From Pyruvatibacter sp. (GTDB lineage: Bacteria; Pseudomonadota; Alphaproteobacteria; CGMCC-115125), in contig NZ_JAVJSC010000003.1 of assembly GCF_040219635.1 (NCBI RefSeq), positions 1,002,501 through 1,066,500 of the forward strand: a stretch of DNA of 64,000 nucleotides, in the 5' to 3' direction. Below, piece by piece: positions 50,308-58,207 of the stretch (its first letter is position 1; every line of letters starts with the position of its first letter). Both the position numbers and the translations under genes were made by a program. The notes under the pieces are model-generated. The model saw nothing but the letters and a program-made list of their open reading frames with translations. It was not told the origin of the DNA and searched no databases.

Positions 50308-50664
50308 CTAGTCGTCGTCAACGCCGTAGCGCCGATCGATGCGTTTCATCGCCACCACGTAGATGGCGATGAGGGCAATGAAGACGTAGATCGAGCCCTG
50401 CTGGGCCCACCAGAAACCGAGTTTGAAGCCGAAGAACTGAATTGAGTTCAGTGGTTCGGCAAACAGAATGCCAAAGCCGAATGACACAATGAACCAGACT
50501 GCCAGAAGCACCCCCAGCAGTTGCAGGTTGGCGTGCCAGTATCCGCGCACGCTGGCTTCCGACAAAACTTCCGTATCGTGATGATCGTGGGCAGGCATGT
50601 TGCCGCCCTCGTGGTGATAGACGGCAGGTTTGCCGTCGCCGCCACCATTTTGGGGTGTGGACAT
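50308..50664 (-). CDS. DUF4212 small subunit of a sodium:solute symporter
   Basis: This protein (118 residues) has a histidine-rich N-terminus (YHHEGGNMPAHDHHD). Two membrane helices follow at about 48-68 and 85-106. The sequences RGYWHANLQLLGVLLAVWFI and FWWAQQGSIYVFIALIAIY are the family signature. DUF4212 proteins pair with VC_2705-type symporters as putative small subunits, exactly as here. AAGGAGGGG is an unusually strong ribosome site. The His-rich start may bind metal, which is conjecture. Confidence 0.92.
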   Translation of the reverse strand: MSTPQNGGGDGKPAVYHHEGGNMPAHDHHDTEVLSEASVRGYWHANLQLLGVLLAVWFIVSFGFGILFAEPLNSIQFFGFKLGFWWAQQGSIYVFIALIAIYVVAMKRIDRRYGVDDD

Positions 50665-50753
50665 GCCATCCCCTCCTTGTTTCTGACCCTGAACGCTTTT
50701 GTTTTTGTGCGATTAGGCTAAATGCGTGCCCGGGCGATTGATAGCGATTGCTG

Positions 50754-50769
50754 CTTGACCTAGGTCAAG
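50754..50769. promoter_or_regulatory. Perfect 16-bp palindrome in the symporter/monooxygenase divergent promoter
   Basis: CTTGACCTAGGTCAAG equals its own reverse complement. The core TTGAC-N4-GTCAA is of the Crp/Fnr-family type. It stands about 90 bases from each of the divergent start codons (50664 and 50855) and contains TTGACC, which could be a -35 in either direction. Confidence 0.65.
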
Positions 50770-50854
50770 ACTGCTATGCTCAACCAATAGGCAGATTACG
50801 GATAAACGCCGTGCGCTGGTTCTCTGAACGCACCTCATATGGCAGGCTTCCCCG

Positions 50855-52078
50855 ATGAAAGCAGTGATTGCAGGTGGCGGTATTGGCGGGCTGACGGCAG
50901 CGCTTGCGTTCCGGCATTTTGGCTGGGACGTGGACGTATTTGAGCGCGCGCCTGAGTTGGGCGAGGTGGGGGCCGGCATCCAGATCAGCCCCAACGGCAT
51001 GAAAGTGCTGCAGGCGCTGGGCGTTGCACAGCGCATTGAGGCGTCAGCCTTCGAGCCCGAAGCACTGGAGTTCCGCATGGGGCAGTCCGGTGTGCGCGTG
51101 TTTCGCGTGCCTGTAGGTGACGCTGCCCGCCAGCGCTGGGGTGCGCCATATCTGCATGTGCACCGAGCAGACCTTGTGGCGGCTCTTGCAGCGCAGCTTG
51201 AAGCCGGCGACGCGCCAGGCGCTGCGGGCAGCGTGCATCTCTCTACCGCTGTCAGTGGTTATGAAAACACTTCTTCTGGCGTCACAGCAAAGCTGGGCAG
51301 CAGCGGAAGTGTGCAAGGCGACGTATTGATCGGCGCAGATGGCATTCATTCATCCATCCGTACACAGATGGTTGGTGCGGACGCACCAGTTTTTACCGGC
51401 AACGTGGCCTGGCGCGCTGTAGTGCCTATGGATCAGCTTGGTGACCTTGCCCCACCGCCCACAGCCTGCGTCTGGGCGGGCCCGGGGCGTCATGCGGTTA
51501 CGTACAGGTTGCGCCGTGGAACCCTCGCCAACTTTGTGGGCGTGGTGGAGCGTGACGATTGGCGCAGCGAAAGCTGGACGCAGCAAGGCACCCGCGACGA
51601 AGCGCTGGCAGACTATGCAGGCTGGCACCCGATACTCACCAACCTGATAGAGCGCGCCGATGCCCATTACCGCTGGGCATTGTTCGACCGCAAACCGCTG
51701 CCGCGCTGGAGCGATGGTCGCGTGTGCCTTATGGGCGATGCCGCGCACCCCACACTCCCATTCATGGCGCAGGGCGCCGTGATGGCAATCGAGGATGCTT
51801 ACGTGTTGGCGCGTGAATGTGCGGCGGCACCCGATGATATTTCGTCGGCGCTTGAACGGGTGTATGCACTGCGCATCGCGCGCACCAGCGGCGTGCAAAA
51901 AGGATCACGCGCCAACGCCGCAACCTTTCACAAGCGCACATCTCTGGCACAGCTCTCAACCTACGGCCCCATGTGGCTTGCAGGCCAACTGGCACCGGGC
52001 TTCGTATTGTCACGGCAGGACTGGCTCTACGCAGAAGACGTTACAGCCCCAACTGCCGCGCGGTCAGGTCGCGCATGA
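50855..52078 (+). CDS. FAD-dependent monooxygenase, salicylate-hydroxylase-like
   Basis: The 407-residue flavoprotein begins MKAVIAGGGIGGLTAALAFR, the GxGxxG FAD fold. It has VLIGADGIHSSIR (the DG motif) and RVCLMGDAAHPTLPFMAQGA, the second FAD-binding GD motif. HRADLVAAL is the conserved Arg region that contacts flavin. The class hydroxylates or decarboxylates aromatic acids using NAD(P)H and O2; the substrate is unknown. Its last 38 bases overlap the 3' end of the convergent acyl-CoA dehydrogenase gene. Confidence 0.9.
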   Translation: MKAVIAGGGIGGLTAALAFRHFGWDVDVFERAPELGEVGAGIQISPNGMKVLQALGVAQRIEASAFEPEALEFRMGQSGVRVFRVPVGDAARQRWGAPYLHVHRADLVAALAAQLEAGDAPGAAGSVHLSTAVSGYENTSSGVTAKLGSSGSVQGDVLIGADGIHSSIRTQMVGADAPVFTGNVAWRAVVPMDQLGDLAPPPTACVWAGPGRHAVTYRLRRGTLANFVGVVERDDWRSESWTQQGTRDEALADYAGWHPILTNLIERADAHYRWALFDRKPLPRWSDGRVCLMGDAAHPTLPFMAQGAVMAIEDAYVLARECAAAPDDISSALERVYALRIARTSGVQKGSRANAATFHKRTSLAQLSTYGPMWLAGQLAPGFVLSRQDWLYAEDVTAPTAARSGRA

Positions 52079-53243
52079 TTTCTTCCGAGCCGCCGCCAAT
52101 GGCGTTGACCCGCACTTCGCGATAAATCCGCTCAACACGTCCGCCACGCAGATAGCCGTTGCCGCCCAAAATCTGCATGGCCTCGCGCGCACAAAACTCC
52201 ATCGTGGTTGTCGCCTGAACCTTCAGCATGCTGAGGTCTGCCACCGGCGTTTCGCCCTGTCCAACGCGCCACGCACACATTTCAAGATAGGCCTGCGTTG
52301 CCTGAATGCGCTGATACATGTCGGCAATCTTGTGGCGGATCACCTGATGGTCTGCCAGCCGCTTGCCAAACGTTGTGCGCTCGCGTGCCCATGCTGCTGC
52401 GTCTTCCAGGCACACCCGTGCCATGGCATTGGCACCAGCGGCCATGCCCAGCCGCTCGCCGTTGAAGTTCATCATGATGCCGATAAAGCCGTTGTTTTCA
52501 GTGCCGATGAGATCGCTCTTTGGCACTTTCACGTCGTCAAAATAAATCGCCGCGGTGTCAGAGGCCCACCAGCCCATTTTCTTGAGCGGGGTGCGCGAGA
52601 CACCAGGCAGCTTTGCGTCAATCAGCAACAGCGAAATGCCCTTGGTGCCGTCGCCACCGGTGCGCACGGCAGTGGTAAAATAGTCCGCCCGCATACCGCC
52701 GGTGATAAACATCTTGGAGCCGTTGACCAGGTAGTGGTCGCCCTTGTCCACGGCGCGGGTGTGAATGTTGGCCACGTCAGAGCCGCCCGATGGCTCGGTG
52801 ATGGCCAGAGATATGTGCGTGTCGCCGTCGAGCACGGACGGCGCAATCCGCTCTTTCATTTCTTCAGAACCGATATTGATAATCGGCGGCAGACCGATGC
52901 CATGCACCATCAGGCTGGCATTGATGCCGCCCGCGCCAATGCGCGCCAGTTCTTCAGAGGTCACAATGCCGTGGAACTGGTCGATGCCCTCCTTGATGCC
53001 GCCATACGCTTCCGGATAGCCCATCCGCAGCAGGCCCACGTCGGCGGCCTTTTTGTACAGCTCCTCAGGAAATGCCTCCGCCTCGTCCCACTCGGAGGCA
53101 TAGGGCATGATCTCTTTTTCAACCCATTTGCGCAGCGTCTGCCGCCAGGCGTCATGGTCGGCTGTCAGAAACGGCGACGGCGGGCGGGTGGTATCGAAAT
53201 TGAGATCGGGCCGGGATTTGAGCGGCGTGGCAGCTTGTGACAT
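52041..53243 (-). CDS. Acyl-CoA dehydrogenase
   Basis: The protein has 400 residues and the three-domain acyl-CoA dehydrogenase plan: LRKWVEKEIMPYASEWDEAE, LAITEPSGGSDVANIHTRAV, NGSKMFITGGMRADYFTTAV, ERTTFGKRLADHQVIRHKIA, and AIGGGSEEIMRDLTARQLGL. The Gly-Gly-Ser-Glu-Glu at the end, in place of EGT, places it with the citronellyl/long or branched acyl-CoA type rather than medium-chain enzymes. ATG 53243 is preferred, with GAGG upstream; a TTG 15 bases earlier is unlikely. A Crp/Fnr-type box lies about 57 bases before the start codon. Confidence 0.9.
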   Translation of the reverse strand: MSQAATPLKSRPDLNFDTTRPPSPFLTADHDAWRQTLRKWVEKEIMPYASEWDEAEAFPEELYKKAADVGLLRMGYPEAYGGIKEGIDQFHGIVTSEELARIGAGGINASLMVHGIGLPPIINIGSEEMKERIAPSVLDGDTHISLAITEPSGGSDVANIHTRAVDKGDHYLVNGSKMFITGGMRADYFTTAVRTGGDGTKGISLLLIDAKLPGVSRTPLKKMGWWASDTAAIYFDDVKVPKSDLIGTENNGFIGIMMNFNGERLGMAAGANAMARVCLEDAAAWARERTTFGKRLADHQVIRHKIADMYQRIQATQAYLEMCAWRVGQGETPVADLSMLKVQATTTMEFCAREAMQILGGNGYLRGGRVERIYREVRVNAIGGGSEEIMRDLTARQLGL

Positions 53244-53293
53244 GGGGCAGATCCTCAAAGGGTTTTGTGATTTCCACCCATTGTGACGCAGGG

Positions 53294-53307
53294 TTGATGC
53301 ACGTCAA
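53294..53307. promoter_or_regulatory. Crp/Fnr-type box between divergent genes
   Basis: TTGAT-GCAC-GTCAA matches TTGAT-N4-ATCAA at 9 of 10 positions. It lies between the acyl-CoA dehydrogenase gene (start 53243, minus) and the small cysteine protein gene (start 53396, plus). Confidence 0.5.
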
Positions 53308-53395
53308 CGCACGATTGGCCTGCGCCTGGCATAACGGGCTGTGCTCCAGACCATGACGGTTGCGTGTGGAGCCGCTACAGGAGGCCACAAAGCCT

Positions 53396-53605
53396 ATGGA
53401 GAAAGTCTGCCTTGATCGCCTGAACGACGTCAGCGCGCTGATCGAGTTCAACATGACCAGCGAAGCTGCCGAGCATCTCACTGCGTTTCACACCTGCGCC
53501 GAGCGTTCAGACTGTAGCTACTGGCAAAGCTGCGCGCGCAGGGTGGAAGACTTGTGGAGCCGTCAGATGTACGCCGCTCAGCCTGACAGACGGCGTCCGG
53601 CCTAA
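53396..53605 (+). CDS. Small cysteine-containing protein, unrecognised
   Basis: The 69-residue protein has no membrane segment or signal. It carries Cys5 and a regularly spaced C34-x5-C40-x5-C46 in HTCAERSDCSYWQSCARR, which could hold a metal or an Fe-S cluster. GGAGG stands 11 bases before the ATG, somewhat long. The C...C..W-type pattern recalls DUF6455-like small proteins, but I cannot assign it. The preceding region carries a Crp/Fnr-type palindrome. Confidence 0.55.
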   Translation: MEKVCLDRLNDVSALIEFNMTSEAAEHLTAFHTCAERSDCSYWQSCARRVEDLWSRQMYAAQPDRRRPA

Positions 53606-53608
53606 GCG

Positions 53609-54217
53609 CTAAACAGCTGCTGCATAGGGAGGAGCCGGGTCATATTCCATCGCCCGCTGTGTGGCGCGCGCGTGATCTTCGCCGTGCATCTGTCCCACCA
53701 GCCACAGCGCCATATCTATTCCCGCTGACACACCTGCCGCCGTCACAACCTTGCCGTCGCGCACATAGCGTGTGTTTTCCAGAACGCTGGCCGCTTCGTT
53801 GCGCTCGCGCAACTGGTCAATGAAGGCCCAGTGTGTTGTGACGCGCTTGTTTTTTGCGGGGCCGGCGGCTGTCAGAATAAGCGCACCTGTGCACACACTG
53901 GTTGTCCACGTGGTGCCCGCATCCACCTTCGCGACCCAGTCCAGAACATCGGCATTGTTCACCAGTGTGCGGGTGCCTTCCCCGCCGGGAACAAGCAGCA
54001 CGTCTAGCGCAGGCGCATCATCAAAGCCTGCATGGGCATTGACCGTCATGCCTTTGCGGCAGGCCACAGGCTTGCCCGACTGCGAAATCAGCATCACGTT
54101 GTCCGGCTCCGGCTTACCCAGATAGGTGAACACCTCGTTGGCCATGGTGAACACTTCATAAGGGCCGACAAAATCCAGTTCTTCGGCGTCATCAAAAATC
54201 AGCAGGCCAATGTTCAT
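53609..54217 (-). CDS. DJ-1/PfpI family protein
   Basis: The protein has 202 residues. The nucleophile elbow is TSVCTGALIL with Cys109, followed by TTHW with the likely catalytic His. FDDAEELDFVGPYEVF near the N-terminus supplies the conserved acidic residue. This places it with isonitrile-hydratase/GATase1-like enzymes rather than the chaperone DJ-1 itself. Its ATG overlaps the stop of the GlxA-type regulator upstream, so the two are translated together, and the regulator has the same fold. Confidence 0.88.
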   Translation of the reverse strand: MNIGLLIFDDAEELDFVGPYEVFTMANEVFTYLGKPEPDNVMLISQSGKPVACRKGMTVNAHAGFDDAPALDVLLVPGGEGTRTLVNNADVLDWVAKVDAGTTWTTSVCTGALILTAAGPAKNKRVTTHWAFIDQLRERNEAASVLENTRYVRDGKVVTAAGVSAGIDMALWLVGQMHGEDHARATQRAMEYDPAPPYAAAV

Positions 54218-55332
54218 TGTACGGATCCTTGAGTGGGAGATTGCAGGGTGAGGTTTGTGACCGGTCCGTGTGGCCCCACAACAGGCATCCGCCTGAAGCG
54301 CGCCCGATAGTCAGCCGGGCTGACGCCAACACGACGATGAAACGCGCGGCGCATTTGTTCAGCGCTTGAAAACCCGCAGGACCAGGCGATGGTTTCGGTG
54401 TCGTCGGCTGTTTCTTCAAGGTGGCGGCGTGCTGCTTCCACCCGTGCCACTTCCACAAACCGCCCCGGCGTCAGACCTGTCTCGCTTACAAACGCACGGG
54501 CCAATGTGCGCTCGCTCATATGGGCGCGATCTGCCAGTGCGGGCACGGACAAGTCGTCGGCCACATGGTCGAGTACGTATTGCGCAATGTCGCCGATCTT
54601 GCCTTTGGACGCATGCTGCGCCACGAGCTGTGCTGAAAATTGTGACTGCCCGCCGGGGCGGATCATGAACAACACATGGCGACGCGCAACCGACAGCGCC
54701 ATGTCGCGCCCGCAGTCTTCTTCCACCAGCGCCAGCGCCAGATCCATGCCCGCCGTCACACCCGCTGAAGACCACACATGTTCGTCGCGCACATAAATTG
54801 AATCCGCGTCCACCGTGAGCGATGGAAACATCCGCGCCAATACGTGCGACACATTCCAGTGCGTTGTGACGCGCCGTCCGTCGATCAGCCCGGCGCGGGC
54901 CAGAATGAACGTGCCGGTGCACACCGACGCAATGCGCTTTGCCGCAGCGCCCGCCCGCGCCACAACATCCAGCACGGCGGGGTCATCCATCGCCTGTGCC
55001 GTGCCGTCACCGCCGGGCACCATGAGCGTATGCAGACCTTCAAGATAATCGTCCGTAAGCGCATCAAAACCGACATCCGCCACAAGCTGCATACCTGATG
55101 TGGTGCGAAACGGGCCGGGCTGTGCTGCGGCAATCACCAGCTCGTAGGCGGGCTGGTCGTCGCCGGGCTGTGGCGTGTAGCCATCCGGTGCCCACGATTT
55201 GGGGTTGCGGCGCGCATCGTTGACGCCCGCCAAAATCTCCAGCGGCCCGGTAATGTCGAGAATCTGCACGTCCGGATAGGCAATCATCAGGACGCGGTGC
55301 GGCTGCGCAGATGTGCGGGTGTTTTTGCTCAT
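54214..55332 (-). CDS. GlxA-family regulator: DJ-1/PfpI domain plus AraC HTH
   Basis: The 372-residue protein has a PfpI-like domain (about 15-215) with IASVCTGTFILARAG and TTHWNVSHVLA. The C-terminal AraC DNA-binding domain (about 245-350) contains LSVPALADRAHMSERTLARA and WSCGFSSAEQMRRAFHRRVG. The class senses a small molecule through the amidotransferase-like domain. ATG 55332 is used; a longer frame to 55395 looks non-coding. It overlaps the following DJ-1/PfpI gene by 4 bases, so the enzyme is its probable target. Confidence 0.9.
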   Translation of the reverse strand: MSKNTRTSAQPHRVLMIAYPDVQILDITGPLEILAGVNDARRNPKSWAPDGYTPQPGDDQPAYELVIAAAQPGPFRTTSGMQLVADVGFDALTDDYLEGLHTLMVPGGDGTAQAMDDPAVLDVVARAGAAAKRIASVCTGTFILARAGLIDGRRVTTHWNVSHVLARMFPSLTVDADSIYVRDEHVWSSAGVTAGMDLALALVEEDCGRDMALSVARRHVLFMIRPGGQSQFSAQLVAQHASKGKIGDIAQYVLDHVADDLSVPALADRAHMSERTLARAFVSETGLTPGRFVEVARVEAARRHLEETADDTETIAWSCGFSSAEQMRRAFHRRVGVSPADYRARFRRMPVVGPHGPVTNLTLQSPTQGSVQ

Positions 55333-55458
55333 GGCAAAAACACTACGCCCCTCACCGCATGGCGGAAAGGCCAAATACCCCACCAAAACCGCCAAGAAGG
55401 AAAAGGGCGAAGGTCAGGAATCCGACGTAACCATGCCTGGAAGCCTAAAACCCCCCGT

Positions 55459-56313
55459 CTAGCTCGCCAACGTGCACTTGCCGTTGTTGATAACCACCAC
55501 ATCGCGCTCTTTCAGGCGCGCGCGAAACGAGGCCACGTTTGCGTCTTTCCAGATGTCCATCAGAATTGTTTCGCCGGGAAACACCGGCGACGAAAACCGC
55601 ACGTCAAATCCGGTAATTTTGGTGTGGTCGTAGTCGGCTACTGCGCCCAGCAGCGCCCGGCAGCAGGTGCCGTAGGTACACAGCCCATGCAGAATGGGCG
55701 CAGGAAAGCCCGCCGCCTTGGCAAACTCAGGGTCTGAGTGCAGCGGGTTGCGGTCGCCGGACAGCCGGTAGAGCAGTGCCTGGTCGTGCCGTGTATCCAC
55801 CTCAACGGTCTGGTCGGGTGCGCGATCAGGAATGGCGTGTGGCTTGGGCGCACCGTCCTTGGGCCCGCCAAACCCGCCGTCGCCGCGGGCAAATGTGGTG
55901 CTGGTCAGCGTACACAGCGGGTCGCCCGATTCTGCAAGCCGGATGTCGGTCTGCGTGACAATGACCGCGCCTTTATCGGCGCCCTTGTCATATGCGCCAA
56001 TCACCTTGCTGTCGGCGATGATGTCAGCAGCGGCGGGCAGTGGCTGGTGCAGGGTCAGTTTTTGTTCCCCATGCACGACCATCACATAGTTGATACCGGA
56101 ATCGCGCAACGGCCCGGCACCCCAGGCGATGACCGTTGCCATGGTAGGCACGGTCTTGAGGCCGCTTTCATAAACATACGGCAGCTCTTTGGGCGCCAGC
56201 GGGTCGCGCGCCATGCCGACGCCGAGTGCATAGAGCATCGTTTCGCGGTCGCCATAGGAAAACGTTTCGCCGGTCGATGTCAGCGACATGATGTGATCGT
56301 AATCAATAGCCAT
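55459..56313 (-). CDS. MaoC-like enoyl-CoA hydratase 2 (double hotdog)
   Basis: This hydratase has 284 residues and two hotdog domains. The N-terminal half starts TGETFSYGDRETMLYALGVG, as in the peroxisomal multifunctional enzyme type 2 hydratase. The C-terminal half holds the catalytic motif YRLSGDRNPLHSDPEFAKAAGF, followed by HGLCTYG. It hydrates trans-2-enoyl-CoA to the R-3-hydroxyacyl-CoA. ATG 56313 has GAGG upstream, while a GTG four codons earlier is an alternative. It is divergent from a secreted protein gene. Confidence 0.92.
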   Translation of the reverse strand: MAIDYDHIMSLTSTGETFSYGDRETMLYALGVGMARDPLAPKELPYVYESGLKTVPTMATVIAWGAGPLRDSGINYVMVVHGEQKLTLHQPLPAAADIIADSKVIGAYDKGADKGAVIVTQTDIRLAESGDPLCTLTSTTFARGDGGFGGPKDGAPKPHAIPDRAPDQTVEVDTRHDQALLYRLSGDRNPLHSDPEFAKAAGFPAPILHGLCTYGTCCRALLGAVADYDHTKITGFDVRFSSPVFPGETILMDIWKDANVASFRARLKERDVVVINNGKCTLAS

Positions 56314-56438
56314 GGAAAACCTCACCTGGGTTCATTTGCTTGTGTGTTGCGCCAAGCAAAGCGCGGCATTCGTGTTGATGCAAGTGGGGTATAGTGGATG
56401 GGCGTTTCTACAGGCGTGGATAAGCGGGAGGTTGCCAG

Positions 56439-56876
56439 ATGAAAAGGTTGGGGCTGAGTATTGCCGTTGCGGTTGGCATTGCATCTGCGGTGCTGTCAGC
56501 CCACGCGGAGATTCCCGGCGCGGACATGCAGGTAGTTACGCCGCCGGGCGAAATGACCAGCGCCATCCGCGCCGTCTTCCCGGAGGCCTACTCTCAGTTC
56601 ATGACGGTGAGTTACGAGCGGCAGGATGCAGGCACGGGCCGCGTGCCGGAGATATGGCCGAAGGACGCAAGTTTTCTGGTGCCCGCCAGCGCCTATTCAA
56701 ACACCATTGAGGCAGAGCTTGATGGCAGGGTGGCAGACGTCATCGCCCGCGTGTTACGCCCCGGCGACGCCCACTGCGAAAGCGTGCAGGTGGGCGACGT
56801 CGAGGAGTATGGCTGGATGGCGTGGCCAGATAAAACCGTCCGCAAGATCACCATCACATTTGGCGTGGCGTGCTAG
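56439..56876 (+). CDS. Secreted protein of unknown function
   Basis: The 145-residue precursor begins MKRLGLSIAVAVGIASAVLS with a signal cleavage near AHAEIPG. The mature part (about 120 residues) has two cysteines (DAHCESV and the C-terminal VAC) and no recognised domain. GCGGGAGG precedes the ATG. It should be periplasmic. The next gene is convergent, with only 3 bases between the stops. Confidence 0.65.
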   Translation: MKRLGLSIAVAVGIASAVLSAHAEIPGADMQVVTPPGEMTSAIRAVFPEAYSQFMTVSYERQDAGTGRVPEIWPKDASFLVPASAYSNTIEAELDGRVADVIARVLRPGDAHCESVQVGDVEEYGWMAWPDKTVRKITITFGVAC

Positions 56877-56879
56877 CCG

Positions 56880-57221
56880 TCAGGCCGCCGTGCGGTCACC
56901 GATGAGCAGCTTCACCGCGTCACCCTTGGCGTCGGCGATGGCCCACAACAGGTAGGGCGTGAGAAACAGAATGCCGCCCACCTGCGCCAGCGGCATTAGC
57001 AAAATGCCGCCGGTTGAAAACTTGTGTCGCCACCCAATCCATATGGCCGACAAAGTGAGGTAGGCTGCAAAATCAACGTTGAACTGTCCCGACCAGTTCA
57101 TCGCGGCAATGTCACCGACAAAAACGTCGATCAGGTTCCAGCCGGTCTGCATCGTCGCGGTATAGGTCAGAGCCGCAACGGCAATGAAATAGAAGATCGC
57201 AACAGCGCGAAGTATCATCAT
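56880..57221 (-). CDS. Small four-helix membrane protein (paralogue 1)
   Basis: The product has 113 residues and four hydrophobic helices: IFYFIAVAALTYTATM, FAAYLTLSAIWIGWRH, ILLMPLAQVGGILFLTPYLL and a shorter one. NWSGQFNVDFAAYLTLSAIWI parallels WPGQFNLDFFGFLTLSALWL of the upstream gene. The family carries no function I can name. Two adjacent ATG codons (57221, 57218) are possible, and AAGGGG lies upstream. It is 52 bases downstream of its paralogue. Confidence 0.7.
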   Translation of the reverse strand: MMILRAVAIFYFIAVAALTYTATMQTGWNLIDVFVGDIAAMNWSGQFNVDFAAYLTLSAIWIGWRHKFSTGGILLMPLAQVGGILFLTPYLLWAIADAKGDAVKLLIGDRTAA

Positions 57222-57273
57222 GGTCGTTTCCCCTTTTTAAAGCGCGTGTTTAAGCACGGGTGATGGTGAGCAA

Positions 57274-57621
57274 TCAGCTTGCTGCGGCGCGCTGTTTGCC
57301 AAGAAACAGCGTCTTGATATCGCCGTCCGCGTCATAGCTCGCCCACAGCAGATAGGGCGCAAGAAAGCCGATGCCGCCGAACAGGCCGCACAGCCCAAGC
57401 ACAAACGCGCCGGGTGTGAAGTGATGCCGCCAGGTCAGCCAGAGCGCTGACAGGGTGAGGAACCCGAAAAAATCCAGATTGAACTGGCCCGGCCATTCCA
57501 TTTTCAGCATGTCGCCGAAGAAAACCGCGAACAGGCCCATGCCATGGTTCATGATGACAATGGCCGTATAAACGGCCAACACCACCCAGATCACGATCAG
57601 ATGTATACGAAAGCCCTGCAT
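57274..57621 (-). CDS. Small four-helix membrane protein (paralogue 2)
   Basis: The 115-residue protein has four hydrophobic segments: LIVIWVVLAVYTAIVIM, FFGFLTLSALWLTWRHHF, AFVLGLCGLFGGIGFLAPYLLW and a shorter stretch. It shares motifs with the downstream paralogue, namely an acidic Gly-Asp before the central helix, GQFN.D, W..WRH.F and PYLLWA..DA.GD. GGGGGAGG precedes the ATG at 57621. The pair looks like a tandem duplication; function is unknown. Confidence 0.7.
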   Translation of the reverse strand: MQGFRIHLIVIWVVLAVYTAIVIMNHGMGLFAVFFGDMLKMEWPGQFNLDFFGFLTLSALWLTWRHHFTPGAFVLGLCGLFGGIGFLAPYLLWASYDADGDIKTLFLGKQRAAAS

Positions 57622-57727
57622 TCTCGCCTCCCCCTCATGTATGTCAGTTGCCGATAAAGTCGGCATTTGACGAAACAGAGTAGAGACTGCGTGACGCTGC
57701 ACAATTACCTGCGGCGTAATGATGTGC

Positions 57728-58207
57728 CTATGGTTCGCCCAGCACCTTCCACAGACTGGTGGCCTGGCAGATCAACACGTCATCAACAAAAAAGTCTGCC
57801 GCACAGAACACAACGCTGCGGGTTTTCTTGGTCAGCCGTGTCTTGCCGATCACCAGATCACCCACTTTGGCGGTGCCTGTGTAACTCGTCTGCATACTGA
57901 GGGTCACGCACGGTCTCCGCCCGGTTGCATTCCATGCCGTGCTGCCAACGATGGCGTCGGCGAATGTCATCAACGCGCCCGGGTGCAGCTTTCCGGCTGC
58001 ATCAATATGGCGTTCATCAACCCGGAAGGCTTCGGTCCGCGCCAGGCCGTCGTTGGGGGTGGTTTCGCTGTAGTAGGGCCCCACAAACGCCTCGAACGGG
58101 TCGCGCAACTCCATGGCGCGAAAGCCGTCCAGGTGTTCCTCAGGCCGTGGCGACGCGATTGGCGGGCGTTCGCCGTCGCCTTTTTCGGCGTCACGCGCCT
58201 CAGTCAT
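57728..58207 (-). CDS. PaaI-like thioesterase (second of an overlapping pair)
   Basis: The 159-residue hotdog protein has VDERHIDAAGKLHPGALMTFADAIVGSTAWNATG, where HPGALMTFAD is the PaaI/YbgC-like active-site helix, and VTLSMQTSYTGTAKVGD for the strand region. The N-terminal 40 residues are variable. Its start overlaps the 3' end of the preceding thioesterase gene by 8 bases, so the two are coupled. Members hydrolyse aryl- or acyl-CoA; the substrate is unknown. Confidence 0.85.
   Translation of the reverse strand: MTEARDAEKGDGERPPIASPRPEEHLDGFRAMELRDPFEAFVGPYYSETTPNDGLARTEAFRVDERHIDAAGKLHPGALMTFADAIVGSTAWNATGRRPCVTLSMQTSYTGTAKVGDLVIGKTRLTKKTRSVVFCAADFFVDDVLICQATSLWKVLGEP

Noticed and set aside
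51795..53240. A long plus-strand open frame opposite the acyl-CoA dehydrogenase at 52-53 kb.
   Set aside because: The minus-strand protein is a clear family member over its whole length, and the plus-strand product resembles nothing.
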